A DNA stretch of 64,000 nt. It comes from Ophthalmolycus amberensis. Its lineage: Eukaryota > Chordata > Actinopteri > Perciformes > Zoarcidae. The position numbers were made by a program, and so were the translations under genes. This document shows, one piece after another, positions 1-9,795 of the stretch (positions are counted from its first letter, which is position 1; every line of letters starts with the position of its first letter). The stretch is from positions 437,001 through 501,000 of the forward strand of contig JAFEUB010000965.1 in NCBI GenBank assembly GCA_024529925.1, written 5' to 3'. Under the pieces are notes generated by a model. The model was given only the letters and a program-made list of their open reading frames with translations. It was not told the DNA's origin and ran no database searches.

Positions 1-350
1 GACCAGACTGGTAACCGGACGGACTGACGAGGCACAAGACAATAAGGAGTCGAAGCGGGTGAAAGACAGTACGACCTGACAACCCCAGACTGCAGGACCA
101 GAGCTTATATAGTGACAGGGGAATCATTAGTGGGACCTGAGTCTGGTGTGTCAGGCTGCAGGAGGTGATCGGCTGGAGTGTCCTCAGCTGTGCACAATCA
201 AGGGCGTGGCCATGGGAGGTGTCTGGAGGCAGAGGACAAACACAGAGCACACAATAACAAACGGGGGAATGACAGGACACATGAGGAGAGGAGATCAGGG
301 GAAACAGAGGTAACACACAACAGGTCAGACAGGGATCCCGGATACTGACA
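1..350 (-). mobile_element. Solo LTR, partial (cut by window edge)
   Basis: This stretch matches 10192-10541 base for base over what I compared. It is the part of the 649-bp LTR (see 9893-10541) that falls inside the window. It ends in CTGACA at 350 and is followed by the target duplication ACTTT at 351-355. Confidence 0.85.
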
Positions 351-1224
351 ACTTTGACAAATATTTCCATTGTTTTTCAGCTTTTTGTTAACATATACAA
401 ACAAACAACAAACCTGACCCACCCACTGGTACACCCACCTCGAAGAACAGAAAAGTAAATAAATAAAAAGGTCACCTCATTTTGCCGTGCTAGACGTCAT
501 TATATATATGTACATAAACACACACATACATGGTAAATCTGTAGACACGCCTGCATCACTCTACAAAGTAAATACATAATCATCACATCATACAAGCACA
601 ATATGCTCAAAAATCAAATGACAATAGGATTGGCCAGTAGGTAGAAACCAGAGTGCCCAAATTATTACTTGTCCAACAGAAAGAGAGTCAAATTAATCAA
701 AAAAATAAATAAATCTGTTTTATACCACTGGCATCACTCCTCAGTGTGTTTTGCTGCAATCTTTTGATTGCATTAAATGCTGAAATAAATAAATATGTAT
801 GTGTCTGTATGCCAGGTGGGAGGTCCTAACCTCTGTCTAAAGCAGGATTGGTCACAGGAGTGTGATCGCTTCTGGTACTACTTCTGTCTTACACGGTAAC
901 GTTGAAGTTGGCTAGCCCGCAGACAGCTGCCATCTTAATCTCCACCTACAGGCTCTACCAACAACCATCACTGCTGCCTCCACCTGCAGACCCTCGCAGA
1001 CACCTGCCGCCTGAACCTTCACCTGCAGCCATCAACCTCGGCCTCCACCTGAAGACGCTGCCAGATGACTCTAGCTCCACCTGAAGCCTCCTCCATCAAC
1101 CTGCACTGCTGCCTCCTCTCCTATCGCCATGTGAAGACCATAGCGGAACAGCAAGGACCAGAGACACACTCGTAAATATCACCTCTCAGATAGCTGTGTC
1201 ATAATAACATGTCAGCCTTTCTGT

Positions 1225-1330
1225 TTACATCCTTCTCCTCACAGCTATTTCCACACATTGACTCCATGTGTTTCTTGGTCGGCCTCTTTTTCTTTTCCCT
1301 TCTGGTGTCCAATGTAAGGCTGTTCTTGTG
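1225..1330 (-). mobile_element. LINE remnant, C-terminal RT-like peptide
   Basis: On the minus strand the translation contains ALHWTPEGKRKRGRPRNTW. That W-T-P-x-G-K-R-x-R-G-R-P signature is common at the C-terminus of animal LINE reverse-transcriptase proteins. The DNA from about 1525 to 1710 also looks like a dispersed fish repeat. Only a short fragment remains. Confidence 0.45.
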
Positions 1331-1883
1331 ATATCAGCAAGCTTGTGCTTGATCTGAAGAACTTCCAACTTCCTGTCAGTGGCTTCCTTATGGCTTTGAC
1401 CACTGGCATTCATGCTGGCATCAATTGATACACCTGGAAACCCATCACATCTAGTTGCTTTTGATACTTTTGTTGCTGTTTCCGTAACAATACTTATTTT
1501 ACGGGACAGAGCTGTTAACCCTGAGCCCAACCCCCAAACCTGGAGGACCAGGTGCCGCCTTTTGTCAGACCCCTCACCCGTAACCTGCCCGGCATGGTTA
1601 AACCTGCCAGGGACCTAAGCCCCCGTCGGTATAGCTCACAGGGTCATTGAGGCACGCAAGCCTCCCCACCACATCAAGGTAGCAGCACGGGGGGAGGAGT
1701 TTACCGTTGCAGTCCTGCTTTATTGTTGAAAACCAGTATCTTTTGGTCTTGGTTCCCCTTGCCTTATATCAAAACAGTTATTTTAGTTTTGATATAGTTG
1801 CATTAAAATAGAATGATTTTTTTCTCTTTCTCTCCGTCCACCAGTTGTACCTATACTGACCTATATCCTTCTTTGTTTATCAG

Positions 1884-2014
1884 GAAACACGATGATGACC
1901 GACGCTTTGTCTGTACAGAGGAGGGTTGTGGGAAATCCTTCACCCGGGCAGAGCACCTGAAGGGTCACAGTATCACCCATCTGGGTACCAAGCCCTTCCA
2001 GTGCCATGCAGAAG
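1884..2014 (+). CDS. zxdc: zxdc exon A (zinc finger), U1
   Basis: Internal exon between an acceptor (tttatcag) and a donor (gtacgt). The frame reads a C-x4-C-x12-H-x3-H finger (CTEEGCGKSFTRAEHLKGH and following residues), a linker of the LGTKPF type and the first Cys of the next finger, which is completed in exon B by GCNAKF. ZXD-family proteins carry a tandem array of such fingers. The identification is secured by the downstream exons, whose C-terminus ends in GSTINLQDLE. The earlier zxdc exons are not in the window, so this is a partial copy. The intron to exon B is only about 203 bp and contains a 23-bp direct repeat. Confidence 0.8.
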
Positions 2015-2217
2015 GTACGTACAGGTACCAGAAACAAAGGACAGGAGGGGGACTGTTAGATCAGTTACAGATGAACAGAGAGGAGTTTTTCTTTTTCCTG
2101 TCACTACAGTCAAAAAGTTTATTTTCGCTTGGAGTAGTTTCACGTCATCGCTTGGAGTAGTTTCACGTCATCTGAAGACAGATCATTCATGGCGTTTGTG
2201 TCCTTCATGTTCTTCAG

Positions 2218-3637
2218 GCTGTAATGCCAAGTTCTCAGCACGCAGCAGCCTGTACATCCACTCCAAGAAGCATAAGCAGGACGCCAGCACCCTGAGGACC
2301 AAGCTGGAGCAGACCGGGGTGGACCACCACCTCACTGCATGGATCCTGGACTACCTCACCAACCGTCCACAGTATGTGCGGATACGGGAGTGTGAGTCAG
2401 ATCGGGTGTCCTGCAGCACAGGGGCCCCACAGGGAACCGTTCTGGCTCCATTCCTCTTCTCCATGTACACCTCGGACTTCAAACACAACTCTGCAAACTG
2501 CCACCTGCAAAAGTTCTCTGACGACTCTGCAATCGTCGGCCTCATCTCCGCCGATGATGACAGAGAATACAGGGAACTAAACCAGGACTTTTTAGGATGG
2601 TGCCAGCGGAACCGCCTCCACATCAACTCCAGCAAGACCAAGGAGCTGGTGGTGGACTTCCGCCGGGGTAAACGCCCTCCTCCGACACCGGTGAGCATCC
2701 AGGGACCGGACATTGAGGTCGTGAAGTCGTATAAGTACCTGGGTGTTCACTTGAACAATAAACTGGACTGGACTGACCACGCTCACGCTCTTTATAAAAA
2801 AGGACAGAGCAGACTCTTTCTGCTGAGGAGACTGAGGTCTTTTGGGGTGCAGGGAGCACTCCTGAAGACCTTCTTCGACTCCGTGGTGGCATCAGCCATC
2901 TTCTATGGAGTGGTCTTCTGGAGCAGCAGCATCGCGGCAGCTGACAGTAGGAGACTGGACAAACTGGTGAGGAAGGCCAGCAGCGTGCTGGGGTGTCCAC
3001 TGGATACTGTGGAGGTGGTGGGAGACAGGAGGATGATGGCGAAGCTCTCATCCCTGATGAGCCACGCCTCCCACCCCATGCAGGACACTCTGGCAGCTCT
3101 GCACAGCTCCTTCAGTCACCGGCTGATTCACCCCCGGTGTCTGAGGGAGAGGTACCGCAAGTCCTTTCTCCCCGCTGCTGTCAGGCTGCACAACAAACTG
3201 CTCTCGGTGGACCACTAACACACTGAACACTTTAATCACTTTAATCACTTAATCACTTTAATTCATTCACCTGGTGCAATATCCAATACGTTTAAGTATT
3301 CTCTTATATTTTTTTTTCCGTCTGTATATTCTGTATATGCTGGTATATTTTATTTTTTATATTTAATACTCTTCTTTACTGTCCTATTTTATTACTGTTT
3401 TACTGTTTACTGTTTAGTTTAGTTATATTACTTGATTTTTATCTTTTATTTTTATTTACTGTGAGCAATGCTGCTGTAATCCTGCAATTTCCCCACTGAG
3501 GGACTAATAAAGGATTATCTTATCTTATCTTATCTTATCTTATCTTACCCGCTGTCCTGTGGCCAACTGCTCCAAGCACTTCTCCTCCCGCAGCAGCCTG
3601 AAGAGCCACATGCTCAAACACCACCACCTCAGTCCTG
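2218..3637 (+). pseudogene. zxdc: zxdc exon B interrupted by a LINE, U1
   Basis: The exon opens after tgttcttcag with GCNAKFSARSSLYIHSKKH, which completes a C2H2 finger. It is cut after GGACC at 2300. Its second half resumes at 3547 with the finger CPVANCSKHFSSRSSLKSH and ends at the donor gttagt (3638). Between the halves lies a 5'-truncated LINE with ACC at both edges, a possible 3-bp target duplication. Translation runs from the finger straight into reverse-transcriptase sequence in the same frame and stops at 3218. A normal ZXDC protein cannot be made from this copy unless the LINE is removed from the RNA. Confidence 0.8.
2301..3546 (+). mobile_element. 5'-truncated LINE (CR1/L2/Rex-like), U1
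   Basis: About 306 codons of the C-terminal part of a non-LTR reverse transcriptase, 2301-3218. Visible motifs are GAPQGTVLAPFLFS (RT block), the catalytic-type box KFSDDSAIVG, and WCQRNRLHINSSKTKELVVDF followed by YKYLGVHL. The AT-rich 3' UTR ends in a fish L2-like tail (CCCCACTGAGGGACTAATAA) plus a TTATC satellite. The N-terminal endonuclease and early RT blocks are missing, as is normal for truncated insertions. It lies inside zxdc exon B. Confidence 0.9.
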
Positions 3638-4241
3638 GTTAGTGACCGTCACAGAAAGGCATTTATTGGAATGGTTTGACTACTTATCCCTCCTCCTTTA
3701 CCAGAGTGCTGGAGCTCATAGGTGGCCCACTTCTGTCTGTGTACAATTAAATGTTATACAATGTCAGACTTTCATTACCTGATTATCATGATCAAGACAA
3801 TTTAAAATAACCATATTATCCCGATAACTATATCTATGGCGATATTATTGAGTTTAGTGCAGCAGTATGCAGGATTATCCGTGGACAGACGCGTACACGC
3901 ACGTCCAATCTCATGATCATGGCGGAGATAATAGCACAAAACCACTATGTTCAAACTACTATGTTCCGTCTCAGCCACAAAAATCCACTTCAATATTTTG
4001 AAGGGATTGTTGCTGTAGTGAGATGAATGCAAATTGTCAACACTGGTTTATGAAACCCATAAACATTCAGCAAACAACAAACTTCCTATTGAGGCAAGAA
4101 TTGGATGTCATTATAATATGTAGTGTGAGGTAATAAAGTCTTAGTTTCTGCTGGTATAGAACCCTATTAGACGTGAATCATTTATTCCACAACATCATTA
4201 CTACCAAAACAGTTCCAGACTTTCCCCTCTCTCCATGCCAG

Positions 4242-5017
4242 ATGTTCTCAGCCAGATGGAGACCACGCCCACCCTGACCCCCAGCAGCGAGCTCATCAGC
4301 TCCACCCCAACAACAGTTGCCGGGCCCGGTATTGCCGGGGGCGACCAGCTGACCAACCTGGACCTCAGCTCTCTTTTCTCCGCTGTGCCTGGTGGTGCTG
4401 CACCCTCCGCTGGCATCGGGGTGGGGATTCCCGTCGCTGGGAGCGGCTGTGACGGCAGTTTCACCATGGACCTCTCCCTGGTCAGCTCAGGCATCCTCAC
4501 CATCGACCCCTCCTCGGTGGGCACCACTCTGGGTCCCGGGAACAGCACCACGTTGGCCAAAGCAGTGGACCCTCTAATCCTGGCAGCCAGTGCTGACATG
4601 GGCCCCCACCACGGTTTGGAAGGATCAGTGGGCGACGTCCTGCCACCACAGGGCACTCTCAATCTGGATGATGTGCAGACGGCTACCCCGGAGGCCTTGG
4701 GAACCCTCACGGCTCTCGCCATGCAGGGTGCTGGTGCCTCCGTGGACCCCGCTCTGCAGCACCCACTCAGCTCCTCCAGCGCCCTGAGCGTGGAGCCCCC
4801 TGCCTCCCTGGTGGTGGCCCCTGTTGCCAAGCTGCTGGCCTCACCCTCGAAGGCGGGTGGCCAGGCGGGAGCGGGGCCTCTGCTAGGCTGCATGGAGGTG
4901 CTGGGACCTCAAGAGGGAGGGAAAGTCCTCACCCAGTTTGTTTTCCCCGGCCACAGCAGCAGCTTTAGCCCACAGAAAGACCAGGAACTCAATGCTGTGT
5001 CACCAAGCAGCTTCCTG
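4242..5017 (+). CDS. zxdc: zxdc exon C (transactivation region), U1
   Basis: Acceptor ccatgccag, donor gtgagt. The G ending exon B plus AT gives D, so the protein reads SP-DVLSQMETTPTLTPSSEL. That junction is typical of ZXDC just after the finger array. The 776-bp exon encodes a Ser/Thr/Pro/Gly-rich, acidic, low-complexity region (DLSSLFSAVPGG and following residues), consistent with the ZXD transcriptional-activation segment. The last codon is CTG in phase 0, matching exon D in the long units. No exon D follows in this unit; hAT sequence and gene Y come next. Confidence 0.85.
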
Positions 5018-5079
5018 GTGAGTGTTCATGCTGCTCAGTTTAATGGGGTTTATGCCCTCCTGTTCTCCAGGGTTTGGGG

Positions 5080-5135
5080 AATACTACCAGGGGCGGGCTG
5101 GCCATCGGGGATACCGGGGGAATCCCCGGTAGGCC
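5080..5135 (+). mobile_element. hAT-type transposon left end with TSD, U1
   Basis: AATACTAC (5080-5087) directly precedes CAGGGGCGGGCTGG, a terminal repeat of the fish hAT type, then a GC-rich near-palindrome (TACCGGGGGAATCCCCGGTA, 5112-5131). The matching right end, with the same AATACTAC after it, is at 20330-20435 in unit U3. How much of 5135-5690 is transposon is unclear, and I see no gene there. Confidence 0.75.
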
Positions 5136-5684
5136 GACGGGGTTTGGACCGTCCAATACCGGACCACCTCCATCATCAACCGGCCCTCGCTCTGAGATCG
5201 CCGACCCCGACTGTATTCTATGCTTCACAGAACACGTTCAATTTACTCTAATACTTAAAGCTCATAGTCACTGACGAAGATTTATACTACTCCTCCGCGA
5301 TCTGTATTCACACTCGTGGTTTCCATCTGCGAGCCGGCAGCACCCCTACACACACATACACTCACACACCCAGCATGCAATCTGCCCCAAAGAGGCGGGT
5401 CTATGAAGCAGTTTAGCCAATGATGCTTTAATGCTGATTAAAGATATAAATGAGTGAAATACAATTTAGCCAATCAGCGTCCTCAAATAGATTCAGCGCC
5501 GGAGCCGGCATTCTGGTCGATAGTAGTTCACGGAGCGTCTCTGATCTGAAGTACAGACAAGCCGCCTAAGCCCCGCCTCTTCACGTTTAGAATGCCACAT
5601 ATAGATAGTGACATATCTGCTATATGTTATCCTTCCACAATTAATTCTAGATCACTACAGCCTTTTATGTCGATATTTATTTTT

Positions 5685-7253
5685 TTATTTTTTTATTTGT
5701 TTCGCAGGCTTATCTGTTTCTGAAATCGGAACTTTATTGTTTCTCCGTTTCTGAAACCTCTTCCTTTCGGTCAGTGCCTCTACTCCACGCTTTGAATCAG
5801 CGACGTCCGCCTCTCCGCGCTTTGAATCAGCGACGTCCGCCTCTACGCGCTTTGAATCGGCAACGTCCGCCTCTCCGCGCTTTGAATCGGCGACGTCCGC
5901 CTCTCCGCGCTTTGAATCGGCGACATCCGCCTCTCCTCCGCTTTTTGAATCGGCGACGTCCGCCTCTCCGCGCTTTGAATCGGCGATGTCCGCCTCTCCG
6001 CGCTTTGAATCGGCGACGTCCGCCTCTACGCTCTTTGAATCGGCGACGTCCGCCTCTCCTCTCTTTGAATCGGCGACGTCCGCCTCTCCGCGCTTTGAAT
6101 CGGCGACGTCCGCCTCTCCTCTGCTTTTTGAATCGGCAATGTCCGCCGATTTCGCAGGCTTATCTGTTTCTGAAATCGGAACTTTATTGTTTCTCCGTTT
6201 CTGAAACCTCTTCCTTTCGGTCAGTGCCTCTCCTCCACGCTTTGAATCAGCGACGTCCGCCTCTCCGCGCTTTGAATCGGCGACGTCCGCCTCTCCTCCG
6301 CTTTTTGAATCGGCGACGTCCGCCTCTCCGCTCTTTGAATCGGCGACGTCCGCCTCTCCGCTCTTTGAATCGGCGACGTCCGCCTCTCCGCTCTTTGAAT
6401 CGGCGACGTCCGCCTCTCCTCTGCTTTTTGAATCGGCAATGTCCGCCGATTTCGCAGGCTTATCTGTTTCTGAAATCGGAACTTTATTGTTTCTCCGTTT
6501 CTGAAACCTCTTCCTTTCGGTCAGTGCCTCTCCTCCACGCTTTGAATCAGCGACGTCCGCCTCTCCGCGCTTTGAATCGGCGACGTCCGCCTCTACGCGC
6601 TTTGAATCGGCGACGTCCGCCTCTCCGCTCTTTGAATCAGCGACGTCCGCCTCTCCGCTCTTTGAATCGGCGACGTCCGCCTCTCCGCGCTTTGAATCGG
6701 CGACGTCCGCCTCTACGCGCTTTGAATCGGCGACGTCCGCCTCTCCGAGCTTTGAATCGGCGACGTCCGCCTCTACGCGCTTTGAATCGGCGACGTCCGC
6801 CTCTCCGAGCTTTGAATCTGCGACGTCCGCCTCTACGCGCTTTGAATCGGCGACGTCCGCCTCTCCGAGCTTTGAATCGGCGACGTCGACCTCTACGCGC
6901 TTTGAATCGGCGACGTCCGCCTCTACGCGCTTTGAATTGGCGACGTCCGCCTCTACGCGCTTTGAATCGGCGACGTCCGCCTCTCCTCCGCGCTTTGAAT
7001 CGACGTCTGTCTCTTCTCTTACCTCTCTCTCTTCTCTCAGTTCTCTCTTTGCAGACATTCGCTTGCGGTGAAAAAAATCGGCCAAGTACTGCTTCGTTTT
7101 TCGCTGAGTGTAAGAAAAAGGTGAGGATTCATCTTTTGGTTGAGATTGTTCCTCAATCTTCCACCTGGCGATGTTCTGATACAGCTCGTTAACATCATGA
7201 GCAGCCTGCGCCATTGACCCTTCTACTAGTTTGACTATCTCATTCACATCCAT
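5685..7253 (-). CDS. Gene Y: decapeptide-repeat protein, intact copy
   Basis: Unrecognised protein of 522 residues starting at a clear ATG (7251-7253). Residues 1 to about 88 are non-repetitive, charged and probably helical (MDVNEIVKLVEGSMAQAAHD and following, then a Lys/Arg-rich stretch). The rest is about 32 copies of a 10-residue unit, EADVADSKRG with variants, in three blocks. Each block ends in the same basic segment, EALTERKRFQKRRNNK, which could act as a nuclear localisation signal (inference). No signal peptide or membrane segment is seen. AATAAA-like signals follow the stop on the minus strand. It is divergent from gene X, 436 bp between start codons. This is the only unbroken copy of four. 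Confidence 0.6.
   Translation of the reverse strand: MDVNEIVKLVEGSMAQAAHDVNELYQNIARWKIEEQSQPKDESSPFSYTQRKTKQYLADFFHRKRMSAKRELREEREVREETDVDSKRGGEADVADSKRVEADVANSKRVEADVADSKRVEVDVADSKLGEADVADSKRVEADVADSKLGEADVADSKRVEADVADSKLGEADVADSKRVEADVADSKRGEADVADSKSGEADVADSKSGEADVADSKRVEADVADSKRGEADVADSKRGGEALTERKRFQKRRNNKVPISETDKPAKSADIADSKSRGEADVADSKSGEADVADSKSGEADVADSKSGEADVADSKSGGEADVADSKRGEADVADSKRGGEALTERKRFQKRRNNKVPISETDKPAKSADIADSKSRGEADVADSKRGEADVADSKRGEADVADSKSVEADVADSKRGEADIADSKRGEADVADSKSGGEADVADSKRGEADVADSKRGEADVADSKRVEADVADSKRGEADVADSKRGVEALTERKRFQKRRNNKVPISETDKPAKQIKK
5774..7010. repeat. 30-bp CpG-rich minisatellite coding gene Y repeats, U1
   Basis: The unit is about 30 bp (GCGACGTCCGCCTCTCCGCG plus CTTTGAATCG on the plus strand) with six CpGs and one GACGTC site. 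A few units are 33 bp. Two 72-bp-class non-repeat spacers (about 6145-6235 and 6445-6535) divide the array into three blocks. The repeat length is a multiple of three, so the array stays open in several frames on both strands. Confidence 0.9.
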
Positions 7254-7689
7254 TTTATTTGTATTCTGTTGGTAAAATGTACAACCTTCCGTTCTGAAAT
7301 GTAGTTGAAGTGGTTAAAAGAGGTCAAAAGTTGCTCCTATACAAAGAAGTTGATGCTTTGATCCTTTATGACATACACACATTCAGTGTGTGTGTATGTG
7401 TGAAAGTGGGCGTGTCCACGTGTGGCCACGCCCACTTCCCATTGATGTTCCATTTGGAACCATTACATCACTAAGAATGCTACGTCATAGGCAAGTGGGC
7501 GTGTCCACGTGTGGCCACGCCCACTTTCCTTTGATGTTCCATTTGGAACCATTACATCACTAAGAATGCTCTGTCAAAGGAAAGTGGGCGTGTCCACGAG
7601 GCAAAGAAACTCTATACCCCAGACTTTAATTCTCCAAACTAGATATTGAGGACTTTCAAGAGACACCAGTGGAAGGAAGAAAGATAAAT
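7254..7689. promoter_or_regulatory. Divergent Y/X promoter with 89-bp palindrome repeats, U1
   Basis: Between the two start codons an 89-bp unit recurs two and a half times at exactly 89-bp spacing: palindromes at 7404-7437 and 7493-7526, half copy at 7582-7598. Each palindrome has arms AAGTGGGCGTG / CACGCCCACTT around a CACGTG E-box; the arms resemble KLF/Sp GC-boxes. A TACGTCA half-CRE lies in the spacer of the second unit. A role as shared promoter is inferred from position and symmetry. Confidence 0.65.
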
Positions 7690-9024
7690 ATGTATCACCT
7701 AAAAATGAAAGCCTTTTGGAAGGGTCTAAGGAAGTCAAAGCAACTTAATGACCTGGAACAGCAGCCAAAGGTGGCTGAGCATGATGATGATGTCAAGTCG
7801 GTCCAATTTAATGACCTTGAACGGGTCATTGACCTTGAACGGGAGTCTGATCATGACGATGATGTCAAGACTGCCCGAATTAATGACCTGGAACAGCAGC
7901 CAAAGGTGGCTGAGCATGACGATGATGTCAAGTCGATCCAACTTAATGACCTTGACCAGCTTGATGAGAAGCATGAGATTTGTCCTGAAGAGAGCCTCTT
8001 GCCGGCTCCAGCTAAAGTCTCTGGGAAGTGTCGAAGGAAGTCAAAGCATTGCAATGATTTCAGGTCGGTCCAATTTAATGACCTTGAACGGGTCATTGAC
8101 CTTGAACGGGAGTCTGATCATGACGATGATGTCAAGACTGCCCGAATTAATGACCTGGAACAGCAGCCAAAGGTGGCTGAGCATGACGATGATGTCAAGT
8201 CGATCCAACTTAATGACCTTGGGCAGCTTGATGAGAAGCATGAGATTTGTCCTGAAGAGAGCCTCTTGCCAGCTCCAGCTAAAGTCTCTGGGAAGTGTCG
8301 AAGGAAGTCAAAGCATTGCAATGATTTCAGGTCGGTCCAATTTAATGACCTTGAACGGATCATTGACCTTGAACGGGAGTCTGATCATGACGATGATATC
8401 AAGACTGCCCGAATTAATGACCTGGAACAGCAGCCAAAGGTGTCTGATCATGACGATGATGTCAAGACAGCCCGAATTAATGATCTGGAACAGCAGCCAA
8501 AGGTGGCTGAGCATTACGATGATGTCAAGTCAGCCCGAATGAATGACCTGGAACAGCAGCTGAAGGTGTCTGATCATGACGATGTCAAGACAGCCCGAAT
8601 TAATGACCTGGAACAGCAGCTAAAGGTGTCTGATCATGACGATGATGTCAAGACAGCCCGAATTAATGACCTGGAACAGCAGCTAAAGGTGTCTGAGCAT
8701 GAAAAAGATGTCATGTTGGCCCGAATGAATGACCTGGAACAGCAGCTAAAGGTGTCTGAGCATGAAAAAGATGTCATGTTGGCCCGAATGAATGACCTGG
8801 AACAGCAGCTAAAGGTGATTCGAGCCCAAATGATGGACCTTGGGCAGCTTGATGAGAAAGATGAGATTTGTCCTGAAGAGAGCCTCTTGCCGGCTCCAGC
8901 TGCTGAGACTGAGACCAGAGGTTGGTGGTTTCTACTGAAAGCAGGAGCGCTTCTTGGCACTGCCACTATCGCTGGACTGAGAATAGCAAGAATGGTAATG
9001 TTTGAGTCTGATATACGCTATTGA
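7690..9024 (+). CDS. Gene X: coiled-coil-repeat, tail-anchored protein, U1
   Basis: Unrecognised protein of 444 residues. I start at the first ATG (7690); the frame is open a little upstream but only with GTG. The N-terminus is basic (MYHLKMKAFWKGLRKSK). Then come 10 copies of a repeat of about 21 residues built on NDLEQQLKVSDHDDDVKTAR, three heptads long, acidic and probably helical. Two larger 89-residue blocks contain DEKHEICPEESLLPAPAKVS. The C-terminus has one hydrophobic segment (about WWFLLKAGALLGTATIAG), with small residues in GxxxG-like spacing, then a short tail. This suggests a tail-anchored membrane protein with a long cytosolic rod (inference). Intact in every unit. Confidence 0.7.
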   Translation: MYHLKMKAFWKGLRKSKQLNDLEQQPKVAEHDDDVKSVQFNDLERVIDLERESDHDDDVKTARINDLEQQPKVAEHDDDVKSIQLNDLDQLDEKHEICPEESLLPAPAKVSGKCRRKSKHCNDFRSVQFNDLERVIDLERESDHDDDVKTARINDLEQQPKVAEHDDDVKSIQLNDLGQLDEKHEICPEESLLPAPAKVSGKCRRKSKHCNDFRSVQFNDLERIIDLERESDHDDDIKTARINDLEQQPKVSDHDDDVKTARINDLEQQPKVAEHYDDVKSARMNDLEQQLKVSDHDDVKTARINDLEQQLKVSDHDDDVKTARINDLEQQLKVSEHEKDVMLARMNDLEQQLKVSEHEKDVMLARMNDLEQQLKVIRAQMMDLGQLDEKDEICPEESLLPAPAAETETRGWWFLLKAGALLGTATIAGLRIARMVMFESDIRY

Positions 9025-9548
9025 TTAGCACAAAGATAACATATTGTGAGTGTGATGCCCACCAATGTGTTAGCCGCGGGACGTGAAGAGCGAAGCAGGA
9101 TGTGAAATCCTTCTTTTCGAGTGACTAAGCGTTCAGGAGACAACAGCAAGGCTAATGTTTAGCATTTTAAGACAATCCTACAGTTATAGATTGTTATCCT
9201 TCATGTTCGAGAACATTTAATGTGCGTGTACTGTACCGAAAATAATGTTTATTTTCGTTGTTTAGTGCTGTATGGAATTGGTGTCCGTCTGCGCTACATG
9301 TACATTTGAGCTAGCACAAAGATAACATGTTTGCATGTGTAACACCAATGTGTTGTCACATATGTGTTATGTATTTTGTTTTCATGCACAGCCAATATGT
9401 TTTAAAGTGAGCACACTTGTTCATTCCAGCAATAGTTTTAGCAAACGTTTAGCATTTTAAGACCATCCTACAGTTATAGATTCTGTTATCCTTCATGTTC
9501 GAGACTTATCTTTAACTTTTTATCTCATAACTGTCTCATGTAATGTGT
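9025..9548 (+). other. Gene X 3' flank with internal duplication, U1
   Basis: Two related segments lie about 287 bp apart. AGCACAAAGATAACAT occurs near 9027 and again near 9314. A stretch of about 60 bp beginning GTTTAGCATTTTAAGA occurs at 9157 and again at 9447. No ORF is supported; probably 3' UTR. Confidence 0.6.
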
Positions 9549-9795
9549 TGTAATTCTGTTACGCTGTTCTACACATGACATCTATTGCACTTCTGTCCAT
9601 CATGGGAGAGGGATCCGTCCGCTGTTGCTCTCCCACAGGTCTCTTCCTTTTTTTACCCCGTTAAAGGGTTTTTTTGGGGTTCCGATGTGAGGGTTCCGGG
9701 ACAAGAGGATGTCAAATGTGTACATATTGTAAAGCCCTCTGAGGCAAATTTGTAATTTGTGATTTTGGGCTATACAAAAATGTATTGAATTGAAT
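9549..9795 (+). mobile_element. Fish L2/SINE-like 3' end with ATTGA tail, U1
   Basis: The sequence TGTAAAGCCCTCTGAGGCAA, then TTTTGGGCTATACAAA and an ATTGA-type tail, is a very common fish retroposon 3' end. Other copies are in U2, U3, U4 and U5. In U6 it is missing because an LTR element interrupts the unit first. Confidence 0.65.

Noticed and set aside
902..1084. 60-residue Pro/Leu-rich ORF before each zxdc exon A
   Set aside because: Short, low-complexity (CCACCTG-rich) and without splice or family support; identical in all units simply because the units are copies.
3802..4032. 76-residue minus-strand ORF in the zxdc B-C intron
   Set aside because: No family likeness, no promoter or splice context; conserved only because the units are recent copies.
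5018..5251. Continuation of the zxdc exon C frame to 5251
   Set aside because: A consensus donor (gtgagt) at 5018 and the phase match to exon D show that the exon ends at 5017; the rest is intron and hAT DNA.
5774..7010. CRISPR-like array of regular repeats
   Set aside because: The units are contiguous 30-mers without unique spacers, coding in frame, in a fish genome.
5774..7192. Long plus-strand ORF of RRPPLRALN repeats opposite gene Y
   Set aside because: It is the stop-free mirror of the 30-bp repeat. The minus frame has a proper unique N-terminus, ATG and C-terminus; the plus frame has neither.
7669..7689. Upstream start of gene X at 7669
   Set aside because: The codon there is GTG; the first ATG in frame is at 7690.
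7735..8363. Several minus-strand ORFs opposite gene X
   Set aside because: They recur with the repeat period and are shadows of the X coding repeats.
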